Shown here in pieces: positions 1 through 12,308 of a stretch of DNA of 41,510 bases. The notes beneath the pieces were generated by a model, which did not search any database, was not told the origin of the DNA, and saw nothing but the letters and a program-made list of their open reading frames with translations. Made by a program: the position numbers and the translations under genes. The stretch's first letter is position 1; every line of letters starts with the position of its first letter. The DNA comes from Deltaproteobacteria bacterium (GTDB taxonomy: Bacteria > Myxococcota > SpSt-1050 > JACRCP01), in assembly GCA_016218965.1 (NCBI GenBank), contig JACRCP010000080.1, positions 1 through 41,510 on the forward strand, given 5' to 3'.

Positions 1-1
1 C

Positions 2-124
2 CAAATCCTGCAGATTCTCAGCTTGAACCTTTTCGAGAAAATGCCGATTGCGCAGGCACTTGCGGACGAGAGCTTCTCGGAGTACGACGACGTGGCGCGC
101 AACCAGTTGGAATTGTTCACTTAA
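2..124 (+). pseudogene. IS4-like transposase, C-terminal end (partial)
   Basis: The frame is open from the left edge to a TAA at 122-124 and gives 40 residues. The segment ILQILSLNLFEKMPIAQAL followed by a tail ending in NQLELF resembles the extreme C-terminus of IS4-superfamily transposases. The catalytic part lies outside the window, so I cannot tell whether the element is intact. It probably marks an insertion sequence adjoining the giant lipoprotein gene. Family assignment is from motif recall only. Confidence 0.6.
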
Positions 125-180
125 CATTGGGACAGCAGTGGTATAGCGTCGTAACTCAAAATCTGTCGTGTGAAGTGGCG

Positions 181-201
181 GGCGTACGTGCCACGTACGC
201 C
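181..201. repeat. 21-bp perfect palindrome
   Basis: Ten-base arms GGCGTACGTG and CACGTACGCC flank one central base, 57 bp after the transposase stop and 60 bp before the -35 box of the next gene. It could be part of the insertion-sequence end, an operator, or a cruciform-type site. The one-base centre and lack of a T-run argue against a terminator. The rest of 125-261 shows nothing recognisable. Confidence 0.6.
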
Positions 202-261
202 GGACACGCCCTCTGCGTTTAGGAAAACCCAGTCTCTACGGTATCTACCCAAAAAAACCAA

Positions 262-290
262 TTTACTTTCATCGTCCCTCCCACTATTAT
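262..290 (+). promoter_or_regulatory. Putative sigma70-type promoter for the giant lipoprotein
   Basis: TTTACT (262-267) and TATTAT (285-290) are separated by 17 bp. This predicts a start near 297 and a leader of about 30 nt that ends in a GGAGGA ribosome-binding site at 313-318, seven bases before the ATG at 326. Based on consensus matching only. Confidence 0.45.
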
Positions 291-325
291 CTATCGAGGT
301 ACTTCGCTCAATGGAGGATTTTTCA

Positions 326-3300
326 ATGAAATACCTGACGTGGACTGTGTTCGTCCTGTTGTTCGGGTTCGCCATCGTTCTCGGCGGCTGCGACTGTGGC
401 GGCGGTGCCGCAGCAGTCGGGGAGACGTGCGAATCGACCGATGACTGCGAGGACGGGCTTCGTTGCGTCGGTCAGATCTGCCAGAAACCGTCCCCGACAT
501 TGCCAGGTGCCGACGTTGGCTTGCCGAGCCACGATGCGGGAAGAGACGCGGGAAAGGATGGCGGGAAGGACGGTGGGAAAGATGGGGGAGGCGATGCCGG
601 CTTCGACGCGTCGGTCGATGTCGGGTTGGATACGGGTTTCGATGCGGGTGCTGACACGGGGTTCGACGCCGGCGACACGGGAATACCGGACGCCGAAGTG
701 GATGGTGGTGCCGATGCCGAAGTCGCGGACGGAGGGCCTGACGTCGAAACTCCCGACGGCGGTGCCGATGTTGAAGTGCCTGACGGCGGGATGGACGGGG
801 CCGTGGAAGACGCTGCTGAAGACGGGGGAACCGATGCCGAGACTCCGGACGGCGGTTCCGACGGCGGCGCGGATGGCGGCACGCCCGGATTGGTCCTGAC
901 CGGCTGCCCCGACGAGTTCTCCAATCTCGTCGAAGTGACATTCGGTTTCACCAGCGACGACCCGGCGGCTGAGTTCGACTGCAAACTGGATAAGGGTGGG
1001 TGGGTGGCCTGTTCGTCGTCGGTGACGGTCCCGACTCCTCCGGACGGGGATTTTCCGGCGCTTGACGACGGTGAGCACACGTTCGGCGTTCGAGCCAAGA
1101 TCAACAGCGTGCCGGTGGCCACGGCTTCATGCACGTGGAACAGGGACACGGTCGTCCCGGTCAGCACGATCACGCCGGACCCGGGCAACAGGTGCAACTC
1201 AAGGTCGGCGACATTCGGTCTCGACTGCACGGATGCCTCGAAACCCTGCTCGTTCGAATGTCAGCTCGACAACAGCGGCGTGTGGACGGTGTGTGCAACA
1301 CCCGCGACGGTCGACAACCTCGGCGAGGGTTCACATACCCTGCTTGTCAGGGCCACAGACAAGGCGAAGAACGTGGAAACCGCGCCGAAGGCGTCAGTGT
1401 GGACCGTCGATACCATTCCGCCCGACACGACAATCACCGACGGCCCCGCGGATCCGACTTCGGACACAAACGCGTCTCTTGCATTTACGTCATCCGAGCC
1501 AGGGGCGTCCTTCGAATGCCATCTTGACGGCGCGCCGCCTCAGAGTTGTCCCGGTCAAATTTCCTATTCCGGTCTTCAAAACGGATCGCATACGTTCGAA
1601 GTGGTTTCCATCGATGCGTGCGGGAACAGCGATTCGGAGGCGGCGACCCACACGTGGACCATCAATACGCTTTTGCCGCTGGTGGTCATTGACTCCGGTC
1701 CGGACAGCCTGACCAACATCACCAGCGCAAATTTCGTCTTTCGGTGTGAACACGCCACGGGATGTTTTGCGCAGTGCAGGATGGACGGTGGCCCCTGGGC
1801 GCCGTGCACTTCACCCATTTCTGTCGGCGGGTTGACGGAAGGGCCGCACGTCTTCGAGGTCAGCGGGACCGCCGGGACTGGCATGACCGCCGGAGATTCG
1901 GACGCGTGGAACATAGACACAACGCCACCGACCGTTGCGCTCGACCCGTTCGGCCTGCCGGCGAACCCGACCAACGTAGTCGCCGCATCGTTCAAACTGA
2001 CTTGCAGCGAATCGGGGACATTCGAGTGCCGGTTCGATGCCGGGAACTGGGCGTCGTGTTCGTCGCCGATGAACTACAACAATCTCCCGGATGCCACGCA
2101 TACATTCGAAGCAAGGTGTACCGACCTTGCGGGGAATCTCAGCGCAAACACGGCAAGCCACACGTGGCGTGTCGATGCCGCCGCGCCCGTTGTAACTTTG
2201 AGCGCCACCGGACTGCCCGTTGATCCGACGAAGCTCACGTCGGCCACGTTCTCCTTCACCTGCAGCGAAGCGGGCACGTTCACTTGCAGTCTCGACACCG
2301 CTCCGTTCGGTTCCTGCTCCTCGCCCGCGACGTATTCCGGTCTCGGTGACGGACAGCATATGTTCAGGGTCACGTGCAAAGACCAGGCGGGAAACGAGGA
2401 CGCCACCCCCGGTATTCACTCGTGGACGATCGACACTGTTCTTCCGGTCACGGCGATCTACACTGGACCGACAAACGGCGACTGTAGGACCGCCGGCTCG
2501 GCCGATTTCACGTTCGGTTGCAACGAGAGCGTGTGCGTCTACGAATGCCGTCTGGATTCGGGCGCGTGGACTTCGTGCGACAGCGGGTCGAAGAGCTACG
2601 GTTCGCTCAATGACGGAACCCACTCTTTCGAGGTCAAGGCGACCGACCGCGCCGGCAATGCCGATGCGACCCCCGAGGCGAGGACGTGGAATGTGGACAC
2701 CGCGCTCCCGGTTTCGACGATCGACACGATGCCGCCCACTCTATCGAGGGAGGCTTCAGCGGCCTTCACGTTCCATGCCAGCGAGGCGACCCAGCGCTTC
2801 GAGTGTCAGATGGACGGCTCGGCATGGAACAACTGCGTGTCCCCGGCCACCTACAGCCTGGCGGATGGCCAGCACATGTTCGGTGTGCGCGCGGTGGATT
2901 CATGCGGCAACACCGGCGGTGCTTCGACGTACACGTGGACAATCAACACCCAGGCTCCGGAAACGAAGCTCGTCCAGGCGGGGCTGCCCTCGAACCCGAC
3001 AAACAGCACCTCGGCGACCTTCGCCTTCACGTGCGAGAAGGGCGGCATTCCGGTTCAGGCGACGTTCGAGTGCACCTTCGATTCCGCGCCCGTGGCCTGC
3101 GATTCGCCCAAGACGTACACGGGGCTTTCCGAAGGCGCCCACGTTTTTTCCGTGAGTTGTACCGATCAGTTCGGAAATGCGGACCCGCAACCGCCGGTCT
3201 TCTCTTGGGCAGTCGATGTCACACCGCCCGAAACGTCAATTTCGTCCCCGGCCCCCGTGTGCAGCTCGTCTTCCCAGTCGTTCACGTTCTCGGCGACCGA

Positions 3301-6300
3301 TTCTGGGGCGCCGTGCCCGACGTGCGCGTTCGAGTGCAAGATGGACGGCGATCCGTGGGCGGCGTGCACATCTCCAAAGGGTTACTCAGGTCTCGGAGAG
3401 GGCGCGCACACGTTCGAGGCGCGCGCCACCGACGCCGCCGGTAGCACGGACTCCTTGCCGGCCTCGCAGACATGGACCAAGGACACTACGCCGCCCGATA
3501 CGACCATCACCTCGAAGCCGAGCAATCCGAGCGGGAACAGCACGGCGGTGTTCGCCTTCTCGGCGACCGAAACCGGCTCGACGTTCGAGTGCAGCATGGA
3601 CGGCTCGCCATTTGCCACCTGCACTTCGCCGAAGTCGTACACAGGGCTTTCAAACGGCTCGCACACCTTCTCGGTCAAGGCGACTGATCCCTGCGGCAAC
3701 GGCGACGGCAGCCCGTCGACCTATGGCTGGACTGTCGACACTTCCCTCATCGAAACCACCATCGACTCGGGCCCGACCAACCCTTCGAAATCCGCCGACG
3801 CCGCGTTCGAGTTCAGTTGCAACAAGGCAAGCTGCACCTATGAATGCAAGCTTGAGGATGCGGGGACATGGGCCGCTTGCTCATCCCCTCAGTCATACGC
3901 AGGCCTCTCTGAAGGCGCGCACAAGTTCTTCGTCCGCGCGACCTATTTGGGCAACACCGAAACGCCGCCGGCAGAGTACGAATGGACAATCGATCTCACT
4001 CCGCCCGTCACCTCGATCAACGGCAAACCGGCCCTGCTCACCAACATCAGGGATGCCGCGTTCACGTTCAGCGCCACTGATTCCGGCGCGCCGTGCCCGT
4101 CGTGCACGTTCAAATGTCGCCTCGACGGCGGGGCGTACGCGGACTGCACAACGCCCAAGGTTTTCCCTGGTCTTCCAGACGGCCTGCACACACTCGACGT
4201 TTATGCTGTGGACCAGGCCGGGAATGAGGACTCGACGCCCGAGACGTACAACTGGACGGTGGACACGGTTTCACCCGACACTTCCATCGGCGGCAAGCCC
4301 AACGAGTTCACAAACAGCACGTCGGCAACCTTCACGATGGGGTGCAGCGAAGCCGGCACGTACCTTTGCAGCCTGGACGGCGCGGCGTGGGTTCCCTGTT
4401 CCACGCCTCAGAACTATTCGGGGCTTTCCGAAGCGACTCACACGTTCCAGGTCAGGTGCACCGACGGCGCCGGGAACACCGATCCGACCCCGGCGACCTG
4501 GACATGGACTGTCGATCTCACGCCCCCGGATTCGACCATCACGGCGAAAGACCCGGCCGGCAGCCCGACCTACCGCACGGACATGACGTATTCGTTTGCC
4601 TGCAACGAACCGGGCACCGCGGACTGCAGGCTCGACGGCGGCGCGTGGTCTGCGTGCGCTTCACCCAAGACATTCAACGGCATCGCCCCGGACGGCGCAC
4701 ACACGGTGTACGTCCGGTGCAAAGACAGGGCAACAAACGTAGACGCGACGCCGGCGGAGTATTCCTGGATCATCGACACGTGCGAACCGCAGACCCAGAT
4801 CACGTCGCTCCCGCACGGCTGCACCAACTCCACCTCGGCATCGTTCGCGTTCCTCTACACGGTCTGCCCGGACGGAGGTTCGTTCGAGTGCAAGCTCGAT
4901 TCCGGAAACTGGGGGCCGTGCGGGTCACCAAAAGACTATGCCGGCCTCACTGACGGTTCGCACGTTTTCCAGGTCAGGGCGATCAGTGTCGCCGGGAAGC
5001 CAGATTCGACCCCGGCCTCGGAAACCTGGACCGTGGACACGACGGCACCCGACACCTCGATAACGTCCGCTCCACCGCTTTTCTCGAATTCCACGAGCGC
5101 CACTTTCGCCTATTCTTTCTCCGACACCGGGTGTGGAAATGCCACGTTCGAGGTGAAGCTTGACGGCGGCGGGTGGCAGGCGTGGGCTTCCCCCAAGACA
5201 TACAACAGCCTTTCCGAAACGACGCACACCTTCCAGGTCCGCGCCGCGGACGCGGCCGGGAACACGGATGGATCGCCCGCCTCCCGCACTTGGACGGTGG
5301 ACGTGACGCCTCCGGATACGACGATCACCGTCAATCCGCCGCAATATTCCAACAACAAGAACCCGTCGTTCAGCTTCACTTGCCAGGACTCGAACCCGGG
5401 GACCTTCGAGTGCCGGCTGAACGCCGGCGCCTGGGAGGTTTGTGCCTCGCCCAAGGCGTACGCCAACCTTGCCGACGGCAGCTACACGTTCAACGCGAGG
5501 TGCACCGACCTTGCCGGCAACGTGGATCCCGTGCCCGCTGCGTACACATGGATGGTTGATACGACTCCTCCTGATACGACAATAACGTCGGGACCTCCCG
5601 TTTTGCCTCAGTGCGCCGGGTCGACGACCGCCGCTTTCGACTTCTCCTGCGCGGACGGCGGGAGCGGCGCAGGGTCGTACGAGTGCAAACTGGACGGCGG
5701 GTCGTACGGCGCCTGCACGTCTCCCAAGACCTACTCGGGGCTCTCGACCGGCAGCCACACGTTCTATGTCCGGTGCACCGACCGGGCCGGGAACACCGAT
5801 CCTTCGGCGGCGGTATGGGTGTGGACAATCGACAACACGCCGCCCAACACGACGATCTCGTCGGGTCCCGCCGACCCGACGGCCGAGACCTCAACGGTCT
5901 TCTCGTTCACGTCCAGCGAGGGCAACTCGACGTTCCTGTGCCAACAGGAAGGAGGGAGCTGGAACGTATGCACAACGCCGGTGACCATTCCGGGTCTCGT
6001 AGAGGGTGCGCACAACTTCTGTGTGAAGGCCGTGGACTGCGGTGGAAACGCCGACCCGACGCCCGCGTGCTGGAACTGGTACGTCGACCTCACGCCGCCC
6101 GACACCGTGAGCCTCATTGCGAATCCGCCGGCCGATCCCACGAACTCGACCACGGTGACGTTCACGTTCTCGTGCGCTGAGGAACACAGCACGCCGTGCT
6201 CATACGAGTGCTCGCTCGACGGGAGTGGGTGGTCCGGCTGCTCCGCGCCGAAGACGTATTCGGGTCTGGCGGACGGGACGCATCTTTTCAAGGTCAGGGC

Positions 6301-9300
6301 CAGGGACCAGGCGGGCAACACAGATCCCTTCCCGGCCGAGCGCTCGTGGACAGTTGACACCGACCCGCCGGAGACCAGCATCGTCTCACGGAATCCAGAC
6401 TTGCCCGATCCGCCAAAGCGCACAAACCAGACCACGATGACGTTTGGTTTTTCCTGTGACGAGGCTTCATGCACCTTCGAGTGCAAGCTCGATTCCGGGT
6501 CGTGGGCGCCATGCAACTCGCCCAAGCAGTACTCTGCACTCGGCGAAGGGTCGCACACCTTCTATGTGAGGGCCACGGATGCGGCGGGCAATCTTGACGT
6601 TTCAGCCGCCCAGTACACGTGGACCGTGGACATCACACCACCGGATACGACCATAACATCCAAGAACCCCGCCACGAGTCCGACCAACTCAACTTCGATG
6701 TCTTTCTGGTTCCAGTGCAGCGAGACGGGAACGTTCGAATGCAAGATTGATGCCGGACCGTGGACTTCTTGCACGTCTCCAAAGAACTATTCCGCCCTCG
6801 CAGACGGCAGCCACACGTTTGCCGTTCGTTGCACCGACGAAGCCGGGAATACCGACTCATCGGAAGCTATGTACACTTGGATTGTGGACACGATTGCGCC
6901 CGAGACGACCATTTCATCCGAAACGCCGCCTGAAACCCCGACGAAATCGACTTCCATGGAGTTTGCATTCTCGTGTGCTGAGTCAGGGACAACGTCATGC
7001 CGGCTTGACACAGGTTCATGGGCCGCGTGCACCTCACCAAAACTTTACAACGGGCTTGCCGATGGGTCTCACACATTCTACGTCAAGTGTACGGACCAGG
7101 CAGGGAACACCGATGCCTCACCCGCGACGTACACCTGGGCCGTCGACACATTGCCGCCGGACACGCTCATCGATTCGAATCCGCCCTCGCTTACAAACAG
7201 TAGCTCGGCGTCCTTCACATTCCATGCGACGGACTCCGGCGCACCGTGTCCGACCTGCACATTCGATTGCAGCATCGACGGCGGAGCGTGGGGGGGGTGC
7301 TCGTCTCCAAAAGACTACTCCGGCCTGACCGAAGGTAACCACACCTTCAGCGTCCGCGCGAAGGATCAGGCGACCAACGCAGACCAGACCCCGGCGACGT
7401 ACACATGGAAGATAGACACCGTCCCGCCCGACACCAACATCCTCACGGGCTTCTTCTCGGGGAACAAGACGAACTCGACAACCGCCTCTTTCACTTTCGA
7501 CGCAACGGATTCCGGCCAGCCGTGCCCGACGTGCTCATTCCAGTGCAAGATCGACTCGGGGAGCTGGGGTGCATGCACCTCACCCAAGTCGTACAGCGGA
7601 TTGATCGAAGGACCTCACACGTTTTACGTGAGATCGACCGATCAGGCGGGTAACACCGACCAGACCCCGGCTGACTACTCTTGGACAATCGACATCACCG
7701 CACCAGACACAAGCATCACGTCCAAACCGAATGATCCAACCAATACGACGACCGCCACATTCGGATTCACGTCCGACGACCCCGGCGCGACGTTCGAGTG
7801 CAAACTCGACGCGGGTTCCTGGCTTTCGTGCACAACGCCCAAGACGTACAACGGCCTCACGGCGGGGTCGCACACGTTCAACGTCCGGGCCATCGACGAC
7901 GTTGGAAACACAGACCCGACGCCGGCCCAGTACACATGGAAGATTGACGTGATGGCACCAGAGACGTACATCGACGCGAGAGACCCGAACCTTCCGGACC
8001 CCCCCAAGAAGACGAACCGGACCGACATGACGTTCTCGTTCTCGTGCAATGACGACCCGAGCCCGTCGTACCCGTGCACATTCCAGTGCCAGATGGACGG
8101 CGGGGGCTGGCAGTCGTGCGCGTCGCCCAAGGCGTACACGGGATTGTCCGAAGGCACGCACACGTTCTATGTGAGAGCCACCGACAACGCCGGGACCACT
8201 GACGTGAGCGCGGCGAATTACTCGTGGGAGACTGACTACACCCCGTGCAACACGGAGATATCTACCAAGCCCTTCAACCCATCAAGCTCCGCGAACGCGA
8301 CGTTCGAGTTCTACATGGACGAGCCGCCCGGCACGTTCGAATGCCGGCTTGACGGCGGGGTCTGGGGCGCATGTTCTTCGCCAAAGTCGTACACCAGTCT
8401 CGCCGACGGTTGCCGTTCGTTCGAGGTGCGGTGCATCGACCAGGCGGGGAATGTTGACCAGTCGCCGGCGGCGTACGCATGGCGGGTCGACACTGACAAG
8501 CCCGAAACCTCCGTTTCGTCCAAACCGCCCGCGCTCACCAACAGCAGCACCGCCACATTCGAGTTCACGTGTGACGAGACGGCCTCGAACATCTGCGGCG
8601 GAATCGAGACCGGCGGGTGCACGTTTGAGTGCTGGCTCGATTCCAGCGGGTGGACGCTTTGCGGCTCGCCGCAGCAGTACACCAACCTCTTGGACGGTGC
8701 CCACACGTTCTATGTGCGCGCCAAGGACAAAGCGGGGAACTACGACGCCTCGCCGGAGACGTGGAACTGGGCCATAGATACCGTGCCGTGCAACTGCAGC
8801 ATAACCCAGAAGCCGAACAACCCGAGCATGTCCACCACCGCCCTCTTTGACTTTTCAGCGACGGATTCCGGCCAGCCGTGCCCGACCTGTACCTTCGAAT
8901 GTTATCTTGACGGGAGCGGCTGGTCGTCATGCTCGGCGCCCAAGACGTACACGGAGCTTTCGGACGGCCTGCACAACTTCAGCCTGCGGTGTACCGACCA
9001 AGCGGGGAATACCGACCCGACGCCGGCGAACTGGGCGTGGAACGTCATGACGTGGACGACCGAGGCGGTCGACGCGCCGAAGTACTTCACGAACTTCTAC
9101 AACCGCGCCATCACGCTCGACGCGCTCAACCGGCCGCACATCGTCTACGGCGGCGACAACCTGTACCACCGGTACTGGAACGGCTCATCCTGGAGCGTCG
9201 AGACCGTGGACGACTCGCACGGCGTCGGCCAGTATGCGGCGATCGCCTTCGATTCCGACGGGAAGATTCATATCAGCTACTACGACGAGACGAACGGCGA

Positions 9301-11035
9301 CCTCAAATACACCAGCAACGTGACCGGGTCGTGGCTCAAGTACAACATTGACTCGTCCGTTGATGTCGGCCAGTACACCTCCATTGTCCTCGACTCGAAC
9401 AACAAGGTCCACATCAGCTACTACGACGTGACCAACGGGGATCTCAAGTACGCGACTAATGAAACCGGCAACTGGGATGTCATCGCGATTGATGCCACGG
9501 GAGATGTGGGGCAATACTCGTCCATCGCCAGGGATGCAAGCAACCACATCCACATCAGCTACTATGATGTGACGAACACGCGGCTGAAATACGCGACCAA
9601 CGCGTCGGGCTCTTGGGTAACCTCCGAAGCCGACAACAGCACCGACGTCGGGCAGTACTCGTCTATCGCTCTCGACTCGAACGGCAAGGCGCATGTCAGC
9701 TACTTCGACGCGACGAGCGGCGACCTAAAGTATGCGACCAATGCGGGCGGAAGCTGGGTTTCGTCTTTGGTGGACAGCGGCGGCTATGTCGGCCGATTCA
9801 CGTCCATCGCGGCCGATTCTGGCGACAAGGTCCATATCAGTTATTTCGACGGGTCCAATGGTCAACTCAAGTACGCGACGAATGCTGGTGGGAGCATGGT
9901 CGCTGCTGCAGTCGACAGCTCACCCAACGTTGGCCAGTACACGTCGATAGCGCTTGATTCCGGCGGCAAAGTGCACATTAGTTACCAGGACTTCGACATC
10001 GATAGCGACACGATCAAGTACATCACCAACTCAAGCGGGAGCTGGGTGCAGTCGACGCTCGATGCCTTCCGGGATGTGGGCGCATGGGGCACCGATATTG
10101 CCCGTGACTCGAATGGCAAGCTCCACATCAGCTACCACGACCAGGAAACCGGAGACCTCAAGTACGCATCGAATGTCGGCGGGACCTGGGTGGCAACCAT
10201 CGTAGACAGCAACGGATACGTCGGAACATTCAGCTCAATCGCAATCGATTCGAGCAACAAGGCGCATATAAGCTACTATGATGCATGGAACGGCGACTTG
10301 AAGTACGCGACGAACGTGTCCGGAAGCTGGGTGTACACAACTGTCGATAGCGGCGGCTGGGTCGGGATGTTCACTTCAATAGTCCTCGACGCCAGCGGCA
10401 AGGCGCATATCAGCTGCTTTGATTCGACGAACTTCGACCTGAAGTACGCCACGAACTCTTCTGGAAGCTGGGTGACGACGACTCTGGACAACGTGGGCGA
10501 CGTGGGCGTCTCCAGCGGGATCGCTCGCGACTCGACTAACAAGATTCACATCAGCTACTATGATTCGACGAACGGTGACCTCAAATATGCTACCAACGCG
10601 TCAGGGAGTTGGGTGTATTCGGTGGTCGATTCGGCAGGTGCCGTGGGCACCGACACCTCGATCGCCGTCGATTCGAATGACAAGCTCCACATCAGCTACT
10701 ACGACAACACGAACCATGACCTTAAATACGCGACCAATGCGTCCGGTAGCTGGTCGACAACCGTCATTGACACCACAGGCGACGTCGGCGAGTACACGTC
10801 GATCGCGGTCGATTCCGGGAACAAGGCGCACATCAGTTACAGCCAGTACGACTGGCCGAACCGTCACCTGAAGTATGCCACAAACGCGTACGGCGCCTGG
10901 CAGTCGTTCACGATCGACGATGTCGGCTGGGTGGGCGAGTGGACTGGAATCGTGCTCGATTCCTCGGGCAAGGCACATGTGAGCTACTACGACGCATCGA
11001 TGCGGGACCTCAAGCACGCGACGAACGCGCACTGA
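326..11035 (+). CDS. Giant lipoprotein with 31 Ig-like modules and 14 propeller-type repeats
   Basis: A 3,569-aa predicted surface lipoprotein. The ATG at 326 is chosen over upstream in-frame starts because GGAGGA lies seven bases before it and it opens directly into a signal peptide ending in lipobox LGGC (Cys22). A short Cys motif ([13 protein letters not shown]) follows, then an Asp/Gly-rich linker (about residues 69-187). About 31 tandem modules of roughly 85 aa follow (188-2909), built around FECKLDGG..W..C.SP, HTF.VR.TD.AGN and a W-x-[VI]-D-T-TPPDTTI junction. Most modules carry two Cys that could form a disulphide. Residues 2910 to the end hold 14 repeats of about 47 aa with HISYYD, DLKYATN and SW cores, consistent with beta-propeller blades. 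By analogy this is an adhesin-like stalk with a distal binding or sensing head; no enzymatic motif was seen. The gene stands alone, with its own promoter and terminator. Confidence 0.9.
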   Translation: MKYLTWTVFVLLFGFAIVLGGCDCGGGAAAVGETCESTDDCEDGLRCVGQICQKPSPTLPGADVGLPSHDAGRDAGKDGGKDGGKDGGGDAGFDASVDVGLDTGFDAGADTGFDAGDTGIPDAEVDGGADAEVADGGPDVETPDGGADVEVPDGGMDGAVEDAAEDGGTDAETPDGGSDGGADGGTPGLVLTGCPDEFSNLVEVTFGFTSDDPAAEFDCKLDKGGWVACSSSVTVPTPPDGDFPALDDGEHTFGVRAKINSVPVATASCTWNRDTVVPVSTITPDPGNRCNSRSATFGLDCTDASKPCSFECQLDNSGVWTVCATPATVDNLGEGSHTLLVRATDKAKNVETAPKASVWTVDTIPPDTTITDGPADPTSDTNASLAFTSSEPGASFECHLDGAPPQSCPGQISYSGLQNGSHTFEVVSIDACGNSDSEAATHTWTINTLLPLVVIDSGPDSLTNITSANFVFRCEHATGCFAQCRMDGGPWAPCTSPISVGGLTEGPHVFEVSGTAGTGMTAGDSDAWNIDTTPPTVALDPFGLPANPTNVVAASFKLTCSESGTFECRFDAGNWASCSSPMNYNNLPDATHTFEARCTDLAGNLSANTASHTWRVDAAAPVVTLSATGLPVDPTKLTSATFSFTCSEAGTFTCSLDTAPFGSCSSPATYSGLGDGQHMFRVTCKDQAGNEDATPGIHSWTIDTVLPVTAIYTGPTNGDCRTAGSADFTFGCNESVCVYECRLDSGAWTSCDSGSKSYGSLNDGTHSFEVKATDRAGNADATPEARTWNVDTALPVSTIDTMPPTLSREASAAFTFHASEATQRFECQMDGSAWNNCVSPATYSLADGQHMFGVRAVDSCGNTGGASTYTWTINTQAPETKLVQAGLPSNPTNSTSATFAFTCEKGGIPVQATFECTFDSAPVACDSPKTYTGLSEGAHVFSVSCTDQFGNADPQPPVFSWAVDVTPPETSISSPAPVCSSSSQSFTFSATDSGAPCPTCAFECKMDGDPWAACTSPKGYSGLGEGAHTFEARATDAAGSTDSLPASQTWTKDTTPPDTTITSKPSNPSGNSTAVFAFSATETGSTFECSMDGSPFATCTSPKSYTGLSNGSHTFSVKATDPCGNGDGSPSTYGWTVDTSLIETTIDSGPTNPSKSADAAFEFSCNKASCTYECKLEDAGTWAACSSPQSYAGLSEGAHKFFVRATYLGNTETPPAEYEWTIDLTPPVTSINGKPALLTNIRDAAFTFSATDSGAPCPSCTFKCRLDGGAYADCTTPKVFPGLPDGLHTLDVYAVDQAGNEDSTPETYNWTVDTVSPDTSIGGKPNEFTNSTSATFTMGCSEAGTYLCSLDGAAWVPCSTPQNYSGLSEATHTFQVRCTDGAGNTDPTPATWTWTVDLTPPDSTITAKDPAGSPTYRTDMTYSFACNEPGTADCRLDGGAWSACASPKTFNGIAPDGAHTVYVRCKDRATNVDATPAEYSWIIDTCEPQTQITSLPHGCTNSTSASFAFLYTVCPDGGSFECKLDSGNWGPCGSPKDYAGLTDGSHVFQVRAISVAGKPDSTPASETWTVDTTAPDTSITSAPPLFSNSTSATFAYSFSDTGCGNATFEVKLDGGGWQAWASPKTYNSLSETTHTFQVRAADAAGNTDGSPASRTWTVDVTPPDTTITVNPPQYSNNKNPSFSFTCQDSNPGTFECRLNAGAWEVCASPKAYANLADGSYTFNARCTDLAGNVDPVPAAYTWMVDTTPPDTTITSGPPVLPQCAGSTTAAFDFSCADGGSGAGSYECKLDGGSYGACTSPKTYSGLSTGSHTFYVRCTDRAGNTDPSAAVWVWTIDNTPPNTTISSGPADPTAETSTVFSFTSSEGNSTFLCQQEGGSWNVCTTPVTIPGLVEGAHNFCVKAVDCGGNADPTPACWNWYVDLTPPDTVSLIANPPADPTNSTTVTFTFSCAEEHSTPCSYECSLDGSGWSGCSAPKTYSGLADGTHLFKVRARDQAGNTDPFPAERSWTVDTDPPETSIVSRNPDLPDPPKRTNQTTMTFGFSCDEASCTFECKLDSGSWAPCNSPKQYSALGEGSHTFYVRATDAAGNLDVSAAQYTWTVDITPPDTTITSKNPATSPTNSTSMSFWFQCSETGTFECKIDAGPWTSCTSPKNYSALADGSHTFAVRCTDEAGNTDSSEAMYTWIVDTIAPETTISSETPPETPTKSTSMEFAFSCAESGTTSCRLDTGSWAACTSPKLYNGLADGSHTFYVKCTDQAGNTDASPATYTWAVDTLPPDTLIDSNPPSLTNSSSASFTFHATDSGAPCPTCTFDCSIDGGAWGGCSSPKDYSGLTEGNHTFSVRAKDQATNADQTPATYTWKIDTVPPDTNILTGFFSGNKTNSTTASFTFDATDSGQPCPTCSFQCKIDSGSWGACTSPKSYSGLIEGPHTFYVRSTDQAGNTDQTPADYSWTIDITAPDTSITSKPNDPTNTTTATFGFTSDDPGATFECKLDAGSWLSCTTPKTYNGLTAGSHTFNVRAIDDVGNTDPTPAQYTWKIDVMAPETYIDARDPNLPDPPKKTNRTDMTFSFSCNDDPSPSYPCTFQCQMDGGGWQSCASPKAYTGLSEGTHTFYVRATDNAGTTDVSAANYSWETDYTPCNTEISTKPFNPSSSANATFEFYMDEPPGTFECRLDGGVWGACSSPKSYTSLADGCRSFEVRCIDQAGNVDQSPAAYAWRVDTDKPETSVSSKPPALTNSSTATFEFTCDETASNICGGIETGGCTFECWLDSSGWTLCGSPQQYTNLLDGAHTFYVRAKDKAGNYDASPETWNWAIDTVPCNCSITQKPNNPSMSTTALFDFSATDSGQPCPTCTFECYLDGSGWSSCSAPKTYTELSDGLHNFSLRCTDQAGNTDPTPANWAWNVMTWTTEAVDAPKYFTNFYNRAITLDALNRPHIVYGGDNLYHRYWNGSSWSVETVDDSHGVGQYAAIAFDSDGKIHISYYDETNGDLKYTSNVTGSWLKYNIDSSVDVGQYTSIVLDSNNKVHISYYDVTNGDLKYATNETGNWDVIAIDATGDVGQYSSIARDASNHIHISYYDVTNTRLKYATNASGSWVTSEADNSTDVGQYSSIALDSNGKAHVSYFDATSGDLKYATNAGGSWVSSLVDSGGYVGRFTSIAADSGDKVHISYFDGSNGQLKYATNAGGSMVAAAVDSSPNVGQYTSIALDSGGKVHISYQDFDIDSDTIKYITNSSGSWVQSTLDAFRDVGAWGTDIARDSNGKLHISYHDQETGDLKYASNVGGTWVATIVDSNGYVGTFSSIAIDSSNKAHISYYDAWNGDLKYATNVSGSWVYTTVDSGGWVGMFTSIVLDASGKAHISCFDSTNFDLKYATNSSGSWVTTTLDNVGDVGVSSGIARDSTNKIHISYYDSTNGDLKYATNASGSWVYSVVDSAGAVGTDTSIAVDSNDKLHISYYDNTNHDLKYATNASGSWSTTVIDTTGDVGEYTSIAVDSGNKAHISYSQYDWPNRHLKYATNAYGAWQSFTIDDVGWVGEWTGIVLDSSGKAHVSYYDASMRDLKHATNAH
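532..882 (+). repeat. Low-complexity Asp/Gly linker repeat
   Basis: Degenerate short DNA repeats built on gatgcgggn and gacggcgga encode a DAG/DGG-rich linker between the lipobox region and the first Ig-like module. Such acidic linkers are common after lipoboxes in Myxococcota-type surface proteins and probably serve as flexible spacers. The periodicity makes the tract prone to length change. Confidence 0.8.
887..9052 (+). repeat. Array of 31 Ig-like coding modules
   Basis: Thirty-one diverged units of about 255 bp, counted at the protein level by the W-x-D-T junction. Units are similar but not identical, so the array is old and not a recent amplification. Several units carry an insertion with the motif DSGAPCPTC (for example at about 3300, 4080, 7230, 7510 and 8870), which adds a second Cys pair. 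Confidence 0.85.
9053..11032 (+). repeat. 14 tandem blade-like repeats
   Basis: Fourteen units of about 141 bp encode beta-strand-rich repeats with the pattern SW...VD..G.VG.(Y/F)[22 protein letters not shown]. The first and last units are the most diverged. The count of 14 would suit two seven-bladed propellers, which is an inference; the fold itself is not proven here. Confidence 0.8.
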
Positions 11036-11069
11036 CGAAACGGTTCAGTGTCGACTTCTGGAGGGATTG

Positions 11070-11297
11070 TCATAGGGCGTGGCCGGTTACACGGCGCGCC
11101 CTTTTTCTCTTGAAGAACTCCTTCAACACCGCGGCGCATTCGGCTTCGAGGACGCCGCCCGTGACGGCGACGCGGTGGTTCAAGCCTGCGGTCGCGCACG
11201 ACATCCATGAGCGTTCCGCACGCGCCGGCCTTGGGGTCGGCGCAGCCGTAGACGAGGCGGGAGACGCGGGCGTTCACCATCGCGCCCGCGCACATGG
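11070..11297 (-). pseudogene. Truncated, frameshifted tadA copy
   Basis: Minus-strand translation gives [20 protein letters not shown] and on to DVVRDRRL. A one-base insertion then shifts the frame and [20 protein letters not shown] continues to a TGA at 11070-11072. This matches the C-terminal half of the intact tadA at 23821-24402 ([20 protein letters not shown]..., NHRVEVTSGVMREECSSILK). The N-terminal half with the catalytic HAE is absent, so it cannot be functional. Nucleotide similarity to the intact copy is clear but imperfect, which suggests an old duplication or a fragment from a related genome. Confidence 0.85.
11074..11107 (+). terminator. Rho-independent terminator of the giant lipoprotein gene
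   Basis: Stem AGGGCG/CGCCCT with an inner GCCG/CGGC stem, followed directly by TTTTT (11102-11106). It lies 38 bp after the stop codon. It overlaps the 3' end of the tadA remnant on the other strand. Confidence 0.8.
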
Positions 11298-11360
11298 TTT
11301 TTGAAAAACCTCGGGGGACCCGCGCGTGCCGCCCTGGCGCGACACCCGGTGCGAATTCCG

Positions 11361-11389
11361 TTGAAAACAGGCCCCGATTGCAATAACAT
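11361..11389 (+). promoter_or_regulatory. Putative promoter of the four-gene fibre/kinase operon
   Basis: TTGAAA (11361-11366), a 17-bp spacer and TAACAT (11384-11389) precede the ATG at 11428 by a predicted leader of about 32 nt containing GGAGG at 11418-11422. The -10 match is only moderate. The rest of 11298-11427 contains no gene; a GGTTTTT/AAAAACC palindrome sits at 11296-11310. Confidence 0.4.
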
Positions 11390-11427
11390 ATTTGCCGCAT
11401 CGCGAATCCGCAATTCTGGAGGTGGGG

Positions 11428-12288
11428 ATGTTTTCACGTGTCGGCACCGTTTCTTTCCTTTTCCTTGCGGCCTCGTTTGCGCCGGCACCGGCTATCGGAG
11501 CCGACTTGCCCGGCGCGGACCCGAAGGCCGACGACCTTTTCGGATCGCTGAAAAAGCACTATGATGCCAACGAGTTGGATAGGGCATCGGGGTACGTCGA
11601 TCGGCTGGAGACGGCCCGCGATTTGAGCGAGGCCCAACGGACGGACGTCCTGCAATACAAGGCGTTCATCCAGGTGCTTACCGGCAGGGACGATGAGGCC
11701 GCGAAAACCATTGGGACAATTTACGAGCGGAAGCCCGAGTACGCTCTGCCGGCAGGCACCTCGGAGAAAATCCAGGCTGCCTTCGCAAAACACAGACCGT
11801 CCCCCAAAAAGGACGAAACACGCACGATCTCGGCCGTCCCGGTCGGACCGGCCGCGGGGCCCGCCCCCGTCGCGGAGACGGGACGGGTCGTGGACTTCGC
11901 CAAGAAGAACTGGCTCTCGCTGATCTCGGGTGGTTGTGTCGGTGTGGGCCTTGGACTCCTGGCGTCCGGCATAGCGATCGCTGCCACCGCGGACGCCGAG
12001 CGCGCGCGGCTCGAGGACGCGCCCAGAGACGACGCGGGCCGGCTCATCCGCGTCACGTACGAGGACGCGAAGCTCATGCAGGACGAGGCCGACCGCAAGG
12101 CGGTGACGGGGGGAATCCTCATCGGCGCAGGGTCCGCGGCCATCGTCGGCGGCGTGACCACGTTCATTCTCTACTACTGGAAAAAACCCGATGGCTCCAA
12201 GAAGGACGGCGCCAAGAAGGCCGAAGGGACGTTTGACGTCAAGATGTCGCCGGACGGGGTCCTAGTCGGCGGCGCGTGGGACTTCTGA
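11428..12288 (+). CDS. Exported two-TM hypothetical protein, first gene of fibre operon
   Basis: A 286-aa protein. ATG at 11428 is preferred over an upstream in-frame ATG at 11392 because GGAGG lies five bases before it and a signal peptide ([20 protein letters not shown], cleavage near AIGA) starts there. The mature N-terminal 100 residues are helical and charged ([20 protein letters not shown]) and resemble a degenerate TPR unit. Two hydrophobic segments follow (about residues 166-188 and 225-248), separated by a charged loop and followed by a Lys-rich stretch ending [14 protein letters not shown]. Proteins of this layout, TPR-like region plus two TM segments, are common in Myxococcota genomes next to PEGA or kinase genes. 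Function unknown. It ends 20 bp before the next gene, so it is probably cotranscribed with it. Confidence 0.8.
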   Translation: MFSRVGTVSFLFLAASFAPAPAIGADLPGADPKADDLFGSLKKHYDANELDRASGYVDRLETARDLSEAQRTDVLQYKAFIQVLTGRDDEAAKTIGTIYERKPEYALPAGTSEKIQAAFAKHRPSPKKDETRTISAVPVGPAAGPAPVAETGRVVDFAKKNWLSLISGGCVGVGLGLLASGIAIAATADAERARLEDAPRDDAGRLIRVTYEDAKLMQDEADRKAVTGGILIGAGSAAIVGGVTTFILYYWKKPDGSKKDGAKKAEGTFDVKMSPDGVLVGGAWDF

Positions 12289-12308
12289 TGGAACAAAGGA
12301 GACCGATC

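Noticed and set aside
887-9052. Possible CRISPR-like or recent tandem amplification
   Set aside because: Units are protein-coding, about 255 bp long and diverged; no short identical repeats with unique spacers exist.
11070-11297. Independent small deaminase gene
   Set aside because: It lacks the HAE catalytic half and is frameshifted relative to the intact tadA.
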